DNA of 64,000 nt, taken from assembly GCA_016713675.1 (NCBI GenBank), contig JADJOS010000005.1:1-64000 (forward strand), written 5' to 3'. Below, piece by piece: positions 17,927 through 26,362 of this stretch. How positions within the stretch are numbered: the first letter of the stretch is position 1; the number at the start of each line of letters is the position of its first letter. The position numbers and the translations under genes are program-made. Below the pieces are notes generated by a model. That model was not told where the DNA came from and did no database searches. It was given only the letters and a program-made list of their open reading frames with translations. The stretch is from Acidobacteriota bacterium. GTDB lineage: Bacteria; Acidobacteriota; Blastocatellia; Pyrinomonadales; Pyrinomonadaceae.

Positions 17927-18193
17927 AACAATTCAGAATAGGTTAATGCCCAAATGTTATCAATAAGAGCAGCGGGTTGACGGCTCAAAATGGTTCCAAA
18001 CATCCTCAAAGAACTGTGTCGAAGGCCGACCCTGAAGAGTCTTGGAGGACCGCAATGGCTGATACGTTTTATGAAAAAAATAGCGGATGACACTCGCTAA
18101 GATATGATATTATTCTTTGAAAGAATCGAAGCGAAAGGTGTTCCTTTTTGAGTTGAGCACGCTACGGATGCTTTGAATTCTATCAGGTGACTT

Positions 18194-18211
18194 GGTTGCA
18201 GGTTGGTTGCA
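18194..18211 (+). promoter_or_regulatory. Integrase arm-type repeats (left copy)
   Basis: GGTTGCA followed directly by GGTTGGTTGCA. The same pair (GTTGGTTGCA and GGTTGCA) occurs at 62485-62505. In both cases the pair ends 106-108 bp before a tRNA-Pro 3' half. The conserved sequence and spacing suggest arm-binding sites of a tyrosine integrase. Confidence 0.5.
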
Positions 18212-18318
18212 GCGTTACTGATCATGGCTAATTAACGATGAATCCGTGTAGCCGTAAGCTGTTGATTCTAAGAGGTTTTGAGCAGTTTTGACAATTTATA
18301 CAAACCTACCTAAATCGC

Positions 18319-18363
18319 TTGGGGTGCGAGAGGTCGTGAGTTCAAATCTCGCCGTCCCGACCA
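18319..18363 (+). other. Attachment core: 3' half of tRNA-Pro(GGG), left copy
   Basis: These 45 bases read as the anticodon loop TTGGGGT (anticodon GGG), the 3' anticodon strand, the variable loop, the T-arm (GTGAG TTCAAAT CTCGC), acceptor strand CGTCCCG, A73 and encoded CCA. No matching acceptor 5' strand (CGGGACG) or D-arm lies upstream, so this is not a whole tRNA. Integrases that cross over in a tRNA anticodon loop leave such a fragment at the distal end of the element. The same 45-base unit recurs at 62611. I read this copy as the right end of one element and the left boundary of the next. Confidence 0.7.
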
Positions 18364-18370
18364 ATAAACA

Positions 18371-18405
18371 TGGGGCTTTCGGAGAAATCCGAAAGTCCCA
18401 TTTTT
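18371..18405 (+). terminator. Rho-independent terminator after the left tRNA fragment
   Basis: A 13-bp stem (TGGGGCTTTCGGA pairing with TCCGAAAGTCCCA, one G-U) closes a GAAA loop and runs into five or more T residues. It lies 8 bp after the CCA of the tRNA fragment, as it would behind a real tRNA gene. Confidence 0.85.
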
Positions 18406-18735
18406 CGTAGTTTCTCCACAGCCACGAGAGGGCGGGTTGCTAAGCCCCCTGATTGCCGCATTTACGGCCTACCACCCGTCAGAAAAAGCGCCTCCATTTT
18501 GCAACCAACCTTCTGCACCTCAAATTAGAGCCGTTTTGGTGAACAGACGCACCAACCACGGTGCGAGGAAAAACCAACTGTTGCATCGGCGTTCCAAATT
18601 CCACCTTTTCACTCCGATTCCGAGCAAATAAGCGGCTAACAGTCAGCGGAATAGAACTTGCGAAAGGCTACGCGAGAGGCACCGGTTTGTCACGTCCCTC
18701 GACTACTGACCAGAGCAAATCTACTAACGAAGAAT
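18406..18735. other. Non-coding stretch before the integrase
   Basis: I see no convincing gene. The one notable sequence is TTGCAACCAACC at 18499-18510, the inverted form of the arm repeat GGTTGGTTGCA. It places a P'-type arm on the integrase side of the core, about 137 bp from it. Short frames overlapping here are not convincing. Confidence 0.5.
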
Positions 18736-19803
18736 ATGTCTGTCTACAAAAGATACAACGGTAAGCGAGTCTCATCCTCCCATCCCGACTATTCGAAAGC
18801 CCGATGGTGGATCTATAAGCGGCTGAAAGGGAAGGTCATTCATCAGAGTATTCCCGAAGCGAAGACCAAACAGGAAGCTGAGCTGGCTGAGAGGCAGATC
18901 ATTAAAGCGTCCTTTGATCATAGCTATAACGTTACCGATACCACCACGACTCTTGCCTCGTTCATCGACGAGACATATCGGCCCCATGTCCAGCAGAACA
19001 ACGTCAACAAAGGAGCTAAGGAACTTTATATAAGGCTTCTACTTGGTCACTTCAAGAAGCAAACTTTGTCCAGCATCAGTCCTCAGGACTGTCGAAACTG
19101 CCGGACCAAACTTCAGACTCGCCAAAACAAACGGAAGAAAGAAAGTGCACTCTCATCGGCGTCGATCAACCGGATCATGTCCACGTTGTCGAAGATCTTC
19201 AGCTTAGCGTGTGAAGAGGGAATTCTGGAACGCAACCCGATGCAATACGTGAAGGCTCTACCGGAACCGCCCCCTCGAAGACGGTTGCTAAATCCGAAAC
19301 AAAAGGAAGCGCTTTGGACGGAGTTGGAGAAGGATACACTGCTTTATCGACTGATAGTCCTCGCAGTGAATCTTCCATTACGTCGCGGACAACTTGTCGC
19401 GATCACGGAAGATGTTATCGATTTTGAAAACGAACATGTATTCGTCATTGGATCGAAAGGAAGACCGCCGCGTTTAGTTCCGCTTAATGCAACTGCGACT
19501 AAGATATTGAAAGCGATGATCGATGAAAAACAGTTGCCGTTCCCGGTAAAAGACTTCCGTAAACGATGGCAAACTGCACTCCGTAACGCTGGGATAAACA
19601 AAAAAGGCGGAACGAGAGAAGAGAACTATCACTTCCACGATCTTCGCAGCTATTTCGCCAGCGAGCTAATCCGGCGAAATACGAACCCGCTTATAGTGCA
19701 GAATCTGTTTGCGCACTCTGACATGAGCATCACAACGGTCTACGCTCAAACTGATGACAAACTCTTGCTGGAAGCGGTAAAAAGGCTCGATACCGCAGAC
19801 TAA
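18736..19803 (+). CDS. Tyrosine integrase of the island
   Basis: The start is ATG 18736 (MSVYKRYNGKRVSSS), giving 355 residues. An in-frame upstream ATG at 18658 gives a poor extension. An N-terminal arm-binding region is followed by a core-binding domain (about 85-190) and a catalytic domain. Catalytic residues can be placed at R216 (LPLRRGQL), H301 and R304 (FHDLRSYFAS), H327 (FAHSDMS) and Y336 (TVYAQT). It lies 372 bp inside the left tRNA-Pro fragment, the usual place for the integrase of a tRNA-targeted island. It would integrate and excise the 18,364-62,655 segment. Confidence 0.9.
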   Translation: MSVYKRYNGKRVSSSHPDYSKARWWIYKRLKGKVIHQSIPEAKTKQEAELAERQIIKASFDHSYNVTDTTTTLASFIDETYRPHVQQNNVNKGAKELYIRLLLGHFKKQTLSSISPQDCRNCRTKLQTRQNKRKKESALSSASINRIMSTLSKIFSLACEEGILERNPMQYVKALPEPPPRRRLLNPKQKEALWTELEKDTLLYRLIVLAVNLPLRRGQLVAITEDVIDFENEHVFVIGSKGRPPRLVPLNATATKILKAMIDEKQLPFPVKDFRKRWQTALRNAGINKKGGTREENYHFHDLRSYFASELIRRNTNPLIVQNLFAHSDMSITTVYAQTDDKLLLEAVKRLDTAD

Positions 19804-20177
19804 GAGCCCGTCAAGAAACGGCGCTTCAAATTGCTTCTGATTGGAATTTATAACGAGCCCTGTCGGAAGTGGCGGTCGGGGGTCGTTATTTGACGTATCT
19901 CGTTCATAACAGATTGCTGGACAAGACTTGCCCACGATCGTTGCGCCCACTTTACGTCGTCTTGCTGAATTCGCTCAAGAAAAGACCGTAGAATAATCTA
20001 GGAGCGGTGAGTTCCGAAAACGTCTCTTCTTCTGTCTGCCGAAGGGGCAAGGACCCGTATATTTTTTCTTCAAATTTCAGGAAAACCTGACTGGACTCGG
20101 AAAAAATATTTTGTTTCAGAAATGTGGTCGGTAAAGTGAACCAAAATGCGACGTAGGCAGTAAGTTTAATAGAAGAA
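19804..20177. other. Non-coding stretch between integrase and sigma factor
   Basis: About 370 bp without a convincing gene. The stretch is AT-rich near 20,060-20,170, as expected for a promoter of the sigma-factor operon. I cannot identify a specific site. Confidence 0.4.
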
Positions 20178-20696
20178 ATGGAATTGCTAGAGAAGTTCAC
20201 ACATGGCGATCTCGATGCTTTTGAAATACTATTCCGGCAGTTCCAGAAAGAAGTATATGGCTGGATCGTCCGAATAGTTCGAGATCCGAGAGTTGCAGAG
20301 GAGCTCACAATGGAAACATTCTGGCGTCTTTATCGCTCTCACGCTAGATTCGATCCAACGCGAAGTTTCGGGGCTTGGGCGCGACGTATTGCAACAAATC
20401 TTGCTCTTGACCATTTGAAACATGTTCGACCGGAGGTTCAATTTCAGGAAAATCGGTCACTTGAAACGCCGCCCGATGCTGCGATTCAACGGGATACGCG
20501 GGAACGGATTCAACAAGCATTCAGCCAATTGCCACCGAAACTTCGAGTGGCTGCAACGTTGGCACTGATTGAAGAAAGACCGTATGAAGAGATTGCGGAG
20601 GCGCTGAGTATTCATGTTGGAACGGTTAAGTCGCGTCTATTCCGGGCCACACGCCTTTTGCGCGAACACTTAAAACAACTAGGTATAGAATCATGA
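20178..20696 (+). CDS. ECF-type RNA polymerase sigma factor
   Basis: This encodes 172 residues. Region 2 spans about 12-75 (ILFRQFQKEVYGWIVRIV, ELTMETFWRLYRSHARF, WARRIATNLALDHLK). Region 4 spans about 110-165 (AFSQLPPKLRVAATLALIEE, IAEALSIHVGTVKSRLFRAT). There is no region 1.1 or 3, so this is an extracytoplasmic-function sigma factor. Its stop overlaps the next start by 4 bp. That next gene encodes a small membrane protein that looks like its anti-sigma factor. The signal and regulon are unknown. Confidence 0.88.
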   Translation: MELLEKFTHGDLDAFEILFRQFQKEVYGWIVRIVRDPRVAEELTMETFWRLYRSHARFDPTRSFGAWARRIATNLALDHLKHVRPEVQFQENRSLETPPDAAIQRDTRERIQQAFSQLPPKLRVAATLALIEERPYEEIAEALSIHVGTVKSRLFRATRLLREHLKQLGIES

Positions 20697-20914
20697 ACCG
20701 TCTTGATGACGAACAATTTAGCAAATTTCTTAGGAACGCGATTGCTCCAATGGACGAGCAGGAACCACCGCAAGATCTGTGGCCTCGCGTACATCTAAAA
20801 TTAAGTGATTCGGGCATTCGTGTGCGCTGGTTTGATTTCGTCCTCGTCGCCATTGTCGTGATTCTTTGCCTGTTTGTCCCGGAGGCGATTACCGGGCTGC
20901 TGTTCAACCTCTAG
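20693..20914 (+). CDS. Small membrane protein, probable anti-sigma partner
   Basis: The protein has 73 residues. A soluble N-terminus (MNRLDDEQFSKFLRNAIAPM, then PPQDLWPRVHLKL) is followed by one C-terminal membrane helix (FDFVLVAIVVILCLFVPEAI). The PPxDLWPR motif is common in short anti-sigma-like proteins. It overlaps the sigma-factor stop (ATGA), so coupled translation is likely. It probably holds the sigma factor at the inner membrane. Confidence 0.65.
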   Translation: MNRLDDEQFSKFLRNAIAPMDEQEPPQDLWPRVHLKLSDSGIRVRWFDFVLVAIVVILCLFVPEAITGLLFNL

Positions 20915-20928
20915 CGCAGGAGATCCAT

Positions 20929-21342
20929 ATGAAAACGTATCCTTATCTTCGAGCATATATGGCAGGAATCACTATCCCTACGATTCTTCTTGTTTTGTTC
21001 GTTACTGTTTTTACGTTTGCTCGTCACGAATACAGCGAACTTATCCCGATTGAGCGATTGATAGTTTTTCCTTTGGCGATAGTTCCAAATCTATGGGGCA
21101 TTTGGAATATGGCTTACGTACGATTGCGAAGAAATCGGTATTTGTCTATCGGTCTTCATGGGGCACTTCTTACGTTTGTACAGGCAATGACAGCATTTGG
21201 AATAGCTAAGCTCACTGACGTTGAAATCCCGTCGGTCGTAGCGAGCGCGTTTCCTTTCGGCTTCCCAGTTTTGGTGATCGTTTTCTACCTCGTTTGGAGA
21301 CATGTGGTCTCTTTCTTTAACGCAATTCTGGGGATTGACTGA
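20929..21342 (+). CDS. Four-helix membrane protein, unknown
   Basis: It starts at ATG 20929 behind an AGGAG sequence and has 137 residues. It is very hydrophobic, with about four helices (MAGITIPTILLVLFVTVFTF, VFPLAIVPNLWGIWNMAYV, SIGLHGALLTFVQAMTAFGI, GFPVLVIVFYLVWRHVVSFF). I do not recognise the family by name. It is the third gene of the sigma-factor operon and may be part of the stress response that the sigma factor controls. Confidence 0.6.
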   Translation: MKTYPYLRAYMAGITIPTILLVLFVTVFTFARHEYSELIPIERLIVFPLAIVPNLWGIWNMAYVRLRRNRYLSIGLHGALLTFVQAMTAFGIAKLTDVEIPSVVASAFPFGFPVLVIVFYLVWRHVVSFFNAILGID

Positions 21343-21360
21343 ACAAGAGAGGTCGTTTCG

Positions 21361-22011
21361 ATGGAAAAACAAGACAAAGAACTAACGCCGCTTTATGGCC
21401 GCTTGCTGATTGAGTTGACGAAACCATTCCCGAACTTCGATTTCTCGTTCATTAAGCCTGTCCGTCGAAAGGCTGTCGAACTCCTGAATCTCAAAGAAGG
21501 GGACCGTGTTTTGGATGTTGGTTGCGGTCCGGGAGGCAGTTTTCCATTTCTTGTTGACGCGGTTGGGCCCTCCGGCCAAGTCGTCGGTGTCGATATCAGC
21601 CCCAAGCACAGCGAACTCGCACGGAGGCGTATTGCGGCAAACCACTGGGATAATGTAGAAGTGATCGTCGCTGCGGCGCAAGACGCAAATTTGACGGGTG
21701 AATTCGATGGTCTTGTTATGTTTGCGGCTCCTGATGTCTATGCATTAGAAGGGGCGTTGGAAAATATTTTGCTACACTTGAAGGATGGCGCGCGGGTCGT
21801 AGCTTTCGGAGCTAAAGCTTCGAGTGCTCGCTCAGGAAACCTCCTCAATCCGATATTGAAGACGCTTCACAACCTCTCATTCAAAACAACGCCGAGACCG
21901 AACGCTGAGCCGTGGCAGATCTTGTCGAAGTATGTTGACGGGATTGAAATTAGAGAATTGTTCTTCGGTTTGATGTTTCTCGTTTCTGGAGCTTTCGTCA
22001 AGAAAAGGTAA
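21361..22011 (+). CDS. Class I SAM-dependent methyltransferase
   Basis: This is a 216-residue protein. Motif I is RVLDVGCGPGGSFPFL (about residues 49-64), and an acidic residue at the end of strand 2 lies in VVGVDISPKHSELARRRI. This is the Rossmann-like SAM fold. It continues the sigma-factor operon with an 18-bp gap and RBS-like AAGAGAGG. The C-terminus resembles small-molecule or lipid methyltransferases. The substrate is unknown. Confidence 0.8.
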   Translation: MEKQDKELTPLYGRLLIELTKPFPNFDFSFIKPVRRKAVELLNLKEGDRVLDVGCGPGGSFPFLVDAVGPSGQVVGVDISPKHSELARRRIAANHWDNVEVIVAAAQDANLTGEFDGLVMFAAPDVYALEGALENILLHLKDGARVVAFGAKASSARSGNLLNPILKTLHNLSFKTTPRPNAEPWQILSKYVDGIEIRELFFGLMFLVSGAFVKKR

Positions 22012-22156
22012 GTAGGCTGTACAACTACTTTACTTAGGGGGCCACGAGTCCAAGCTATCAGATCCGGTTGCAAACGCGAGCGATGCCTCCCTTTACTCTG
22101 GCAAAACGCCGCCAGCAAGTTGTACTGAAATTAAGTTTCACGAGGTTTAGAGGAAA

Positions 22157-22546
22157 ATGAAGGTGCATTTCATCTTATACGTATCCGACCAGAAGCATAG
22201 TGCAGCATTCTATTCGACGGTTCTTGGGAAAGATCCTATTCTTGATGTGCCTGGAATGACGGAGTTTTCGATTGGAGAACAAACGATTCTCGGCCTTATG
22301 CCGTCGGAAGGGATTATACGGCTGTTAGGTCGCATCGGCGATCCGTCTTCAATGCCCGACGTTCTGCGTGGCGAGATCTATTTAGTGGTGGATGATCCGG
22401 CCGCATTTCACGAGCGCTCTCTCCTTGCCGGAGCCCAGGAACTCAGCCCGCTGGCACCTAGAGACTGGGGTGAGTTGGTTGCATACAGTCTTGATGCTGA
22501 CGGATACATTTTAGCGTTCGCGTCGCCCACGAAACCGGAGATGTGA
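22157..22546 (+). CDS. VOC/glyoxalase-fold protein
   Basis: The protein has 129 residues with two beta-alpha-beta-beta-beta repeats. The first starts MKVHFILYVSDQKHSAAFYS and contains GMTEFSIGEQTILGLMP. The second has GEIYLVVDDPAAFHERSLLA and WGELVAYSLDADGYILAFAS. The pattern is typical of the VOC superfamily (glyoxalase, dioxygenase, bleomycin-resistance-like). The second-module YSLDADGY segment resembles the metal-binding DPDG region. The substrate cannot be told from sequence. Confidence 0.8.
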   Translation: MKVHFILYVSDQKHSAAFYSTVLGKDPILDVPGMTEFSIGEQTILGLMPSEGIIRLLGRIGDPSSMPDVLRGEIYLVVDDPAAFHERSLLAGAQELSPLAPRDWGELVAYSLDADGYILAFASPTKPEM

Positions 22547-22653
22547 GGTAAAGAATTTCTAATCATGCATAAGCAAATAGGGATTGTGTATGAAAAGGGA
22601 AAGGAACATGATCGCATACAACCTGGATTATGGGGCCTAGCGAATTGGCTGCC

Positions 22654-23295
22654 TTAAAACGGACTGGAGTCGCATCTCTTTTCAATTTCGACTGCTAATC
22701 GATATTCCTCGGGTGTGTTCATGTTAAAGAACAAGAATTCGGCGCCTTGAATATCCTTGATCTCGGAAAACCCAATTACCCGTGTCTTGAGTCGCACCCC
22801 CAATTGCTGCAATCGCCATTCACCATCTGACAACATTTTCTCAATCTCGGGCAGGCACCTATCTCGACGATACAGCCCACAAAGTGGCTGAATGCGTCCA
22901 TCTGGCTGTTCGGCGAAGACGGCATCGACATCGTTCATTTGCAACTCCGCGCCGTGCCGCATAATGTCTACCATCCGAGTCATCAATTCGCCAGTGACAA
23001 ATGGCAGGTCGCACGCAAGTACGGCTACCCACTCGGTCTTAGCGTTCACAAGCGCTGTATATAACCCCACGATCGCTCCGCGGGTATCTCCCATAATGGG
23101 ATGATCTTGAATTATCGGAAGCGAAGTAATTTGGTGGGTTAAATTACCGACCGCGTAAACTGTGTTTGCAACGGGAAACAATGCATCGGCCGCACGATCG
23201 ATAAGCGTCTTGCCGCCGAGCAACAGTGCCGTCTTGTTTTGCCCCATCCGCCGGCTTTGTCCGCCTGCCAAAACAAATCCATCGATCAATCTCAT
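22654..23295 (-). CDS. mobA: Molybdenum cofactor guanylyltransferase
   Basis: The protein has 213 residues. The N-terminal nucleotidyltransferase signature VLAGGQSRRMGQNKTALLLG binds GTP. WVAVLACDLPFVTGELMTRM contains the Asp that coordinates Mg, and QPLCGLYRR follows. It transfers GMP to molybdopterin to make the bis-MGD needed by the two molybdoenzymes of this island. It is last in the minus-strand block behind the nitrate transporters. A decayed second copy is at 59303. Confidence 0.92.
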   Translation of the reverse strand: MRLIDGFVLAGGQSRRMGQNKTALLLGGKTLIDRAADALFPVANTVYAVGNLTHQITSLPIIQDHPIMGDTRGAIVGLYTALVNAKTEWVAVLACDLPFVTGELMTRMVDIMRHGAELQMNDVDAVFAEQPDGRIQPLCGLYRRDRCLPEIEKMLSDGEWRLQQLGVRLKTRVIGFSEIKDIQGAEFLFFNMNTPEEYRLAVEIEKRCDSSPF

Positions 23296-23397
23296 TGCCT
23301 CAAAAGTATTCTAAAAGTGTCTCCTCGTCTTCTATTACTGCTAAGGAATGGGCGGGAGTACCAGCCTCAAGAGAGACTTCCGTAAAATTAGCAAAGC

Positions 23398-24741
23398 TTA
23401 GCTCGGCCTCTCGCAGTTTTTTCGGTTGTAAAACCACCAATTAATAAAGGTGGCAACTACAAAAAATACAGTTAGGCCTATAAAGAATAGATCGACGGTT
23501 CCGGTCGCCGAAAGTACTGTGCTGATCAACATCGAGAATAGGAATGGGCCGTAAGCAGCGACGGCTGCCGTCCAACCTATAACGCCCGCAGCCTGTCGCG
23601 GATTGTGTCCGAAAATGATCGGAAATTGGCGAAATGTTGCGGCATTGCCCATTCCCGTAAAGAAAAAGAGGGTCAGCATAAGCGTCACAAATAGTCCGAA
23701 CTGATCAACCGATGTCGGTGCAAATAGACCCAACGCGATCATTGTGATCGTCCCTGTAATTAGTGCGAGTCCACAGATCGTCGTCAAGATCGCTCCGCCG
23801 ACCTTGTCCGCTACAAACCCAAATAGGACGCGACTGGCAGATCCAATTAGAGGTCCCCAAAATGCATACTTGAGCGGATCCGGCGGGTTAGGAAAGCCTC
23901 CATATAGAATTTTGATGAGCAAGGGGAACGCTGCGGCGAGACCGGAGAAACCTCCGAAGGTCATGAGGTAAGTGACTGTGCAAAACCAGGTGTGTTTGTC
24001 TTTGAAGATATCTAGCTGTTCGGTGAACGACGCCTTAATGGGCACGCTCCGCAACAACAGCCAGGCCAAGATGCCCATGATGATCAGTAGGGGAACGTAC
24101 CAGAATGCTGCATTCTGCAGCCATATCGAATTTGATCCCGTGACTGCCTTCGTATTTGGATCGATCGTTTGGATCGTCTGCGAACCACCGATCATCGCAA
24201 AAGTGATGATCATGGGTGTCGCGAATTGAGCGAGACTTACGCCAAAGTTGCCAATTCCAGCCTGAATGCCCAATGCCGTACCCTGCAATCGCTTTGGAAA
24301 GAACACGCTCGTGCTGGGCATGTAGGACGAAAAGTCGCCGCCTCCAAACCCGGCAGAAAATGCCAAAACCATAAATAACCAGAACGGAGTCTCCGGATTC
24401 ATTATTGCCAAACCTAGTCCGATGCATGGGATCAGTTTGAGAAATGTGGCGATGGTTATGATCTTTCGCGTGCCGAAGATAGGCAGTAAAAACGTATGGA
24501 TCATTCGCAGCGTTCCGCCGGCAAGACCCGGCATCGCTGCGAGCCAGAAGAGCTGTGAGGTGGAAAATTTAAAGCCGATCCCGGGCAGTTTGACGACGAT
24601 CGCGCTCATCATAAACCACGTCGCGAATGAAAGCGTTAGCGTTGTCGTTGTGACGATCAGTGTACGCCAGGCGATCTTGCTTCCGGTTGTTTCCCAAAAA
24701 TCAGCATCTTCGGGGGTCCATTTTTCTAACCAGGCTGACAT
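23398..24741 (-). CDS. narK: Nitrate/nitrite transporter, NarK family
   Basis: This is a 447-residue major-facilitator protein with 12 predicted helices. FSAGFGGGDFSSYMPSTSVF is the first nitrate signature of the NNP family, and the second corresponds to the region around FFFTGMGNAATFRQFPIIFG. Arginines expected to bind nitrate lie in helices 2 and 8 (LRMIHTF and SRVLFGF). The role is nitrate uptake or nitrate/nitrite exchange across the inner membrane. It is 11 bp from the second transporter gene and next to nrfA. Confidence 0.9.
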   Translation of the reverse strand: MSAWLEKWTPEDADFWETTGSKIAWRTLIVTTTTLTLSFATWFMMSAIVVKLPGIGFKFSTSQLFWLAAMPGLAGGTLRMIHTFLLPIFGTRKIITIATFLKLIPCIGLGLAIMNPETPFWLFMVLAFSAGFGGGDFSSYMPSTSVFFPKRLQGTALGIQAGIGNFGVSLAQFATPMIITFAMIGGSQTIQTIDPNTKAVTGSNSIWLQNAAFWYVPLLIIMGILAWLLLRSVPIKASFTEQLDIFKDKHTWFCTVTYLMTFGGFSGLAAAFPLLIKILYGGFPNPPDPLKYAFWGPLIGSASRVLFGFVADKVGGAILTTICGLALITGTITMIALGLFAPTSVDQFGLFVTLMLTLFFFTGMGNAATFRQFPIIFGHNPRQAAGVIGWTAAVAAYGPFLFSMLISTVLSATGTVDLFFIGLTVFFVVATFINWWFYNRKNCERPS

Positions 24742-24752
24742 AAAGTACTTCC

Positions 24753-26240
24753 TTAATCCTCAATCTTCTTCATCAGATCCGGCTGCTGCTCGTGCATCAT
24801 TTTCTGAATCACGCGATGCATCCAGACCAAACAGATCGCTGAAAGAACGAGCATCATCATCCACGAACTAGTCCAAAGGCCGGTTTCATCAAGTAAATAG
24901 CCAAAGATGATTGGGCTTACGAAACCGCCAAGGCCGCCCAGAACTCCAACCATTCCGCCAACGACGCCAACTTCCTCGGGAAAATATTCAGGTATGTGTT
25001 TGTATACAGCAGCCTTGCCGACGCCCCAGACAATACCCAGAAACATCACGATCCCGGCGAATATCCACACATTGGCCTGAAAAAAGATCTTGGTGGTCCC
25101 TTTCGCCAGCAGTTCTTTTCGTTTTACTTCCTGTCCGATCTGTACAACGGGTTCCTGCCATATCTCTTTTGTAGGGAAGATAAGCATTTGGTCTTGTTCG
25201 ATCGAGCCCGTTTCCTTCTTGGCATTGACCTGATATCTTTTGCCGTCCACAGTGACAGAATCAGCGTCGACACCTGTTACAACGCCATCACGTTCGGCTA
25301 CGACCCCCTTGCCCGGTGACGATATTTCCATTTTGGGAATTATCAACAGAGCGGATAGTAGTAACGACAGGCCGAGGACGCCATACATCACTTTTCGACC
25401 GCCAAAACGATCGCTCAGCCAGCCGCCGAACGCCCTGATAACACCTGAGGGAAAGCTGAATAGTGCGGCCAGCAAACCGGCTGTAACCAACGGCAAATAA
25501 TAGACGTTTACAAAATAGGGGACGAGCCATTGCGAAAAAGCGACAAAGCAGCCAAAAACAAGAAAATAGTACAGTCCGAATCGCCACACGCGAATATTCT
25601 TGAGAGGGGCGAGTTGTTCGGCAAAAGTCTTCGCTACCCACAGCGGCTTCTTATTTGTCGTCGCCAGAAAGAATATTACGCCCGTAACCGCAAGGACCGC
25701 GGCATAGACTATTGGCAGTCTGCGCCAGGCATCGATGTCCGAACCGTTTGCCGTAAACGTGTTGAGTAATGTTGGAGCTACAAGAGTGGTGATGGCCGAA
25801 CCGGCATTTCCGGCTCCGAAGATACCGAGAGCAAATCCTTGTTTTGATCTCGGGAACCAAACCGATGTGTAGGCAATGCCGATCGAAAAACTTACACCGA
25901 CAAGCCCAAATCCGAAACTACACAGAGCGAAACCAGTGAATGAATCGACCTTTGAAAGAAGAAACATTGGGACCGCACAGAGGAGCAAGGTCGCCGTCAT
26001 TACTGGTTTGCCACCAAACTTGTCGGTTAGCATACCCGCAGGCAGACGAAAAATAGAGCCTGCAAGAACCGGTATTCCCATCAGCCAACCGATCTCAGAG
26101 GCGGTCCATTTGTAGACCTGGTTTACCGAAAGAAAAGTAACAAGAACGCCGTTTAACATCCACGCCGAAAAACATACGGTGAACGCGAGTGTATTTAATA
26201 TCAGTATCCGGATTGCCCCAGGAGGCGTGCTCGTTTCCAT
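24753..26240 (-). CDS. narK: NarK-like transporter with an inserted soluble domain
   Basis: It starts at the ATG at 26240 (METSTPPGAIRILILN), giving 495 residues. An upstream in-frame ATG only adds a poor leader. It is an NNP-family MFS protein with helix-2 FRLPAGMLTDKFGG and the nitrate signature-like GIFGAGNAGSAITTLVAP. About 80 residues (roughly 303-385, GKGVVAERDGVVTGVDADSV to KELLAKGTTKIFF) interrupt the C-terminal helices. They look like a beta-rich, lipoyl-like or sandwich-barrel hairpin (VVQIGQEVKRKELLAKG). Such an insert is unusual for NarK. It probably completes a NarK1/NarK2 pair for nitrate uptake and nitrite export. Confidence 0.85.
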   Translation of the reverse strand: METSTPPGAIRILILNTLAFTVCFSAWMLNGVLVTFLSVNQVYKWTASEIGWLMGIPVLAGSIFRLPAGMLTDKFGGKPVMTATLLLCAVPMFLLSKVDSFTGFALCSFGFGLVGVSFSIGIAYTSVWFPRSKQGFALGIFGAGNAGSAITTLVAPTLLNTFTANGSDIDAWRRLPIVYAAVLAVTGVIFFLATTNKKPLWVAKTFAEQLAPLKNIRVWRFGLYYFLVFGCFVAFSQWLVPYFVNVYYLPLVTAGLLAALFSFPSGVIRAFGGWLSDRFGGRKVMYGVLGLSLLLSALLIIPKMEISSPGKGVVAERDGVVTGVDADSVTVDGKRYQVNAKKETGSIEQDQMLIFPTKEIWQEPVVQIGQEVKRKELLAKGTTKIFFQANVWIFAGIVMFLGIVWGVGKAAVYKHIPEYFPEEVGVVGGMVGVLGGLGGFVSPIIFGYLLDETGLWTSSWMMMLVLSAICLVWMHRVIQKMMHEQQPDLMKKIED

Positions 26241-26362
26241 AATCGCAAAGAACTTCGCAGAGAATGCGGACAAATCGCCGCACAAAGGTAATGGTCTAAT
26301 ACCGTGTCCCTTCTTTGTCCCTTAGAACGTCTCTAAACCACTCTCGGTATCGTATGAAGAAA

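Noticed and set aside
18245..18363. A complete tRNA gene
   Set aside because: The 3' half folds well, but no D-arm and no CGGGACG acceptor strand exist upstream within tRNA length. I treat it as an attachment-site fragment. The same holds for 62,530-62,655.
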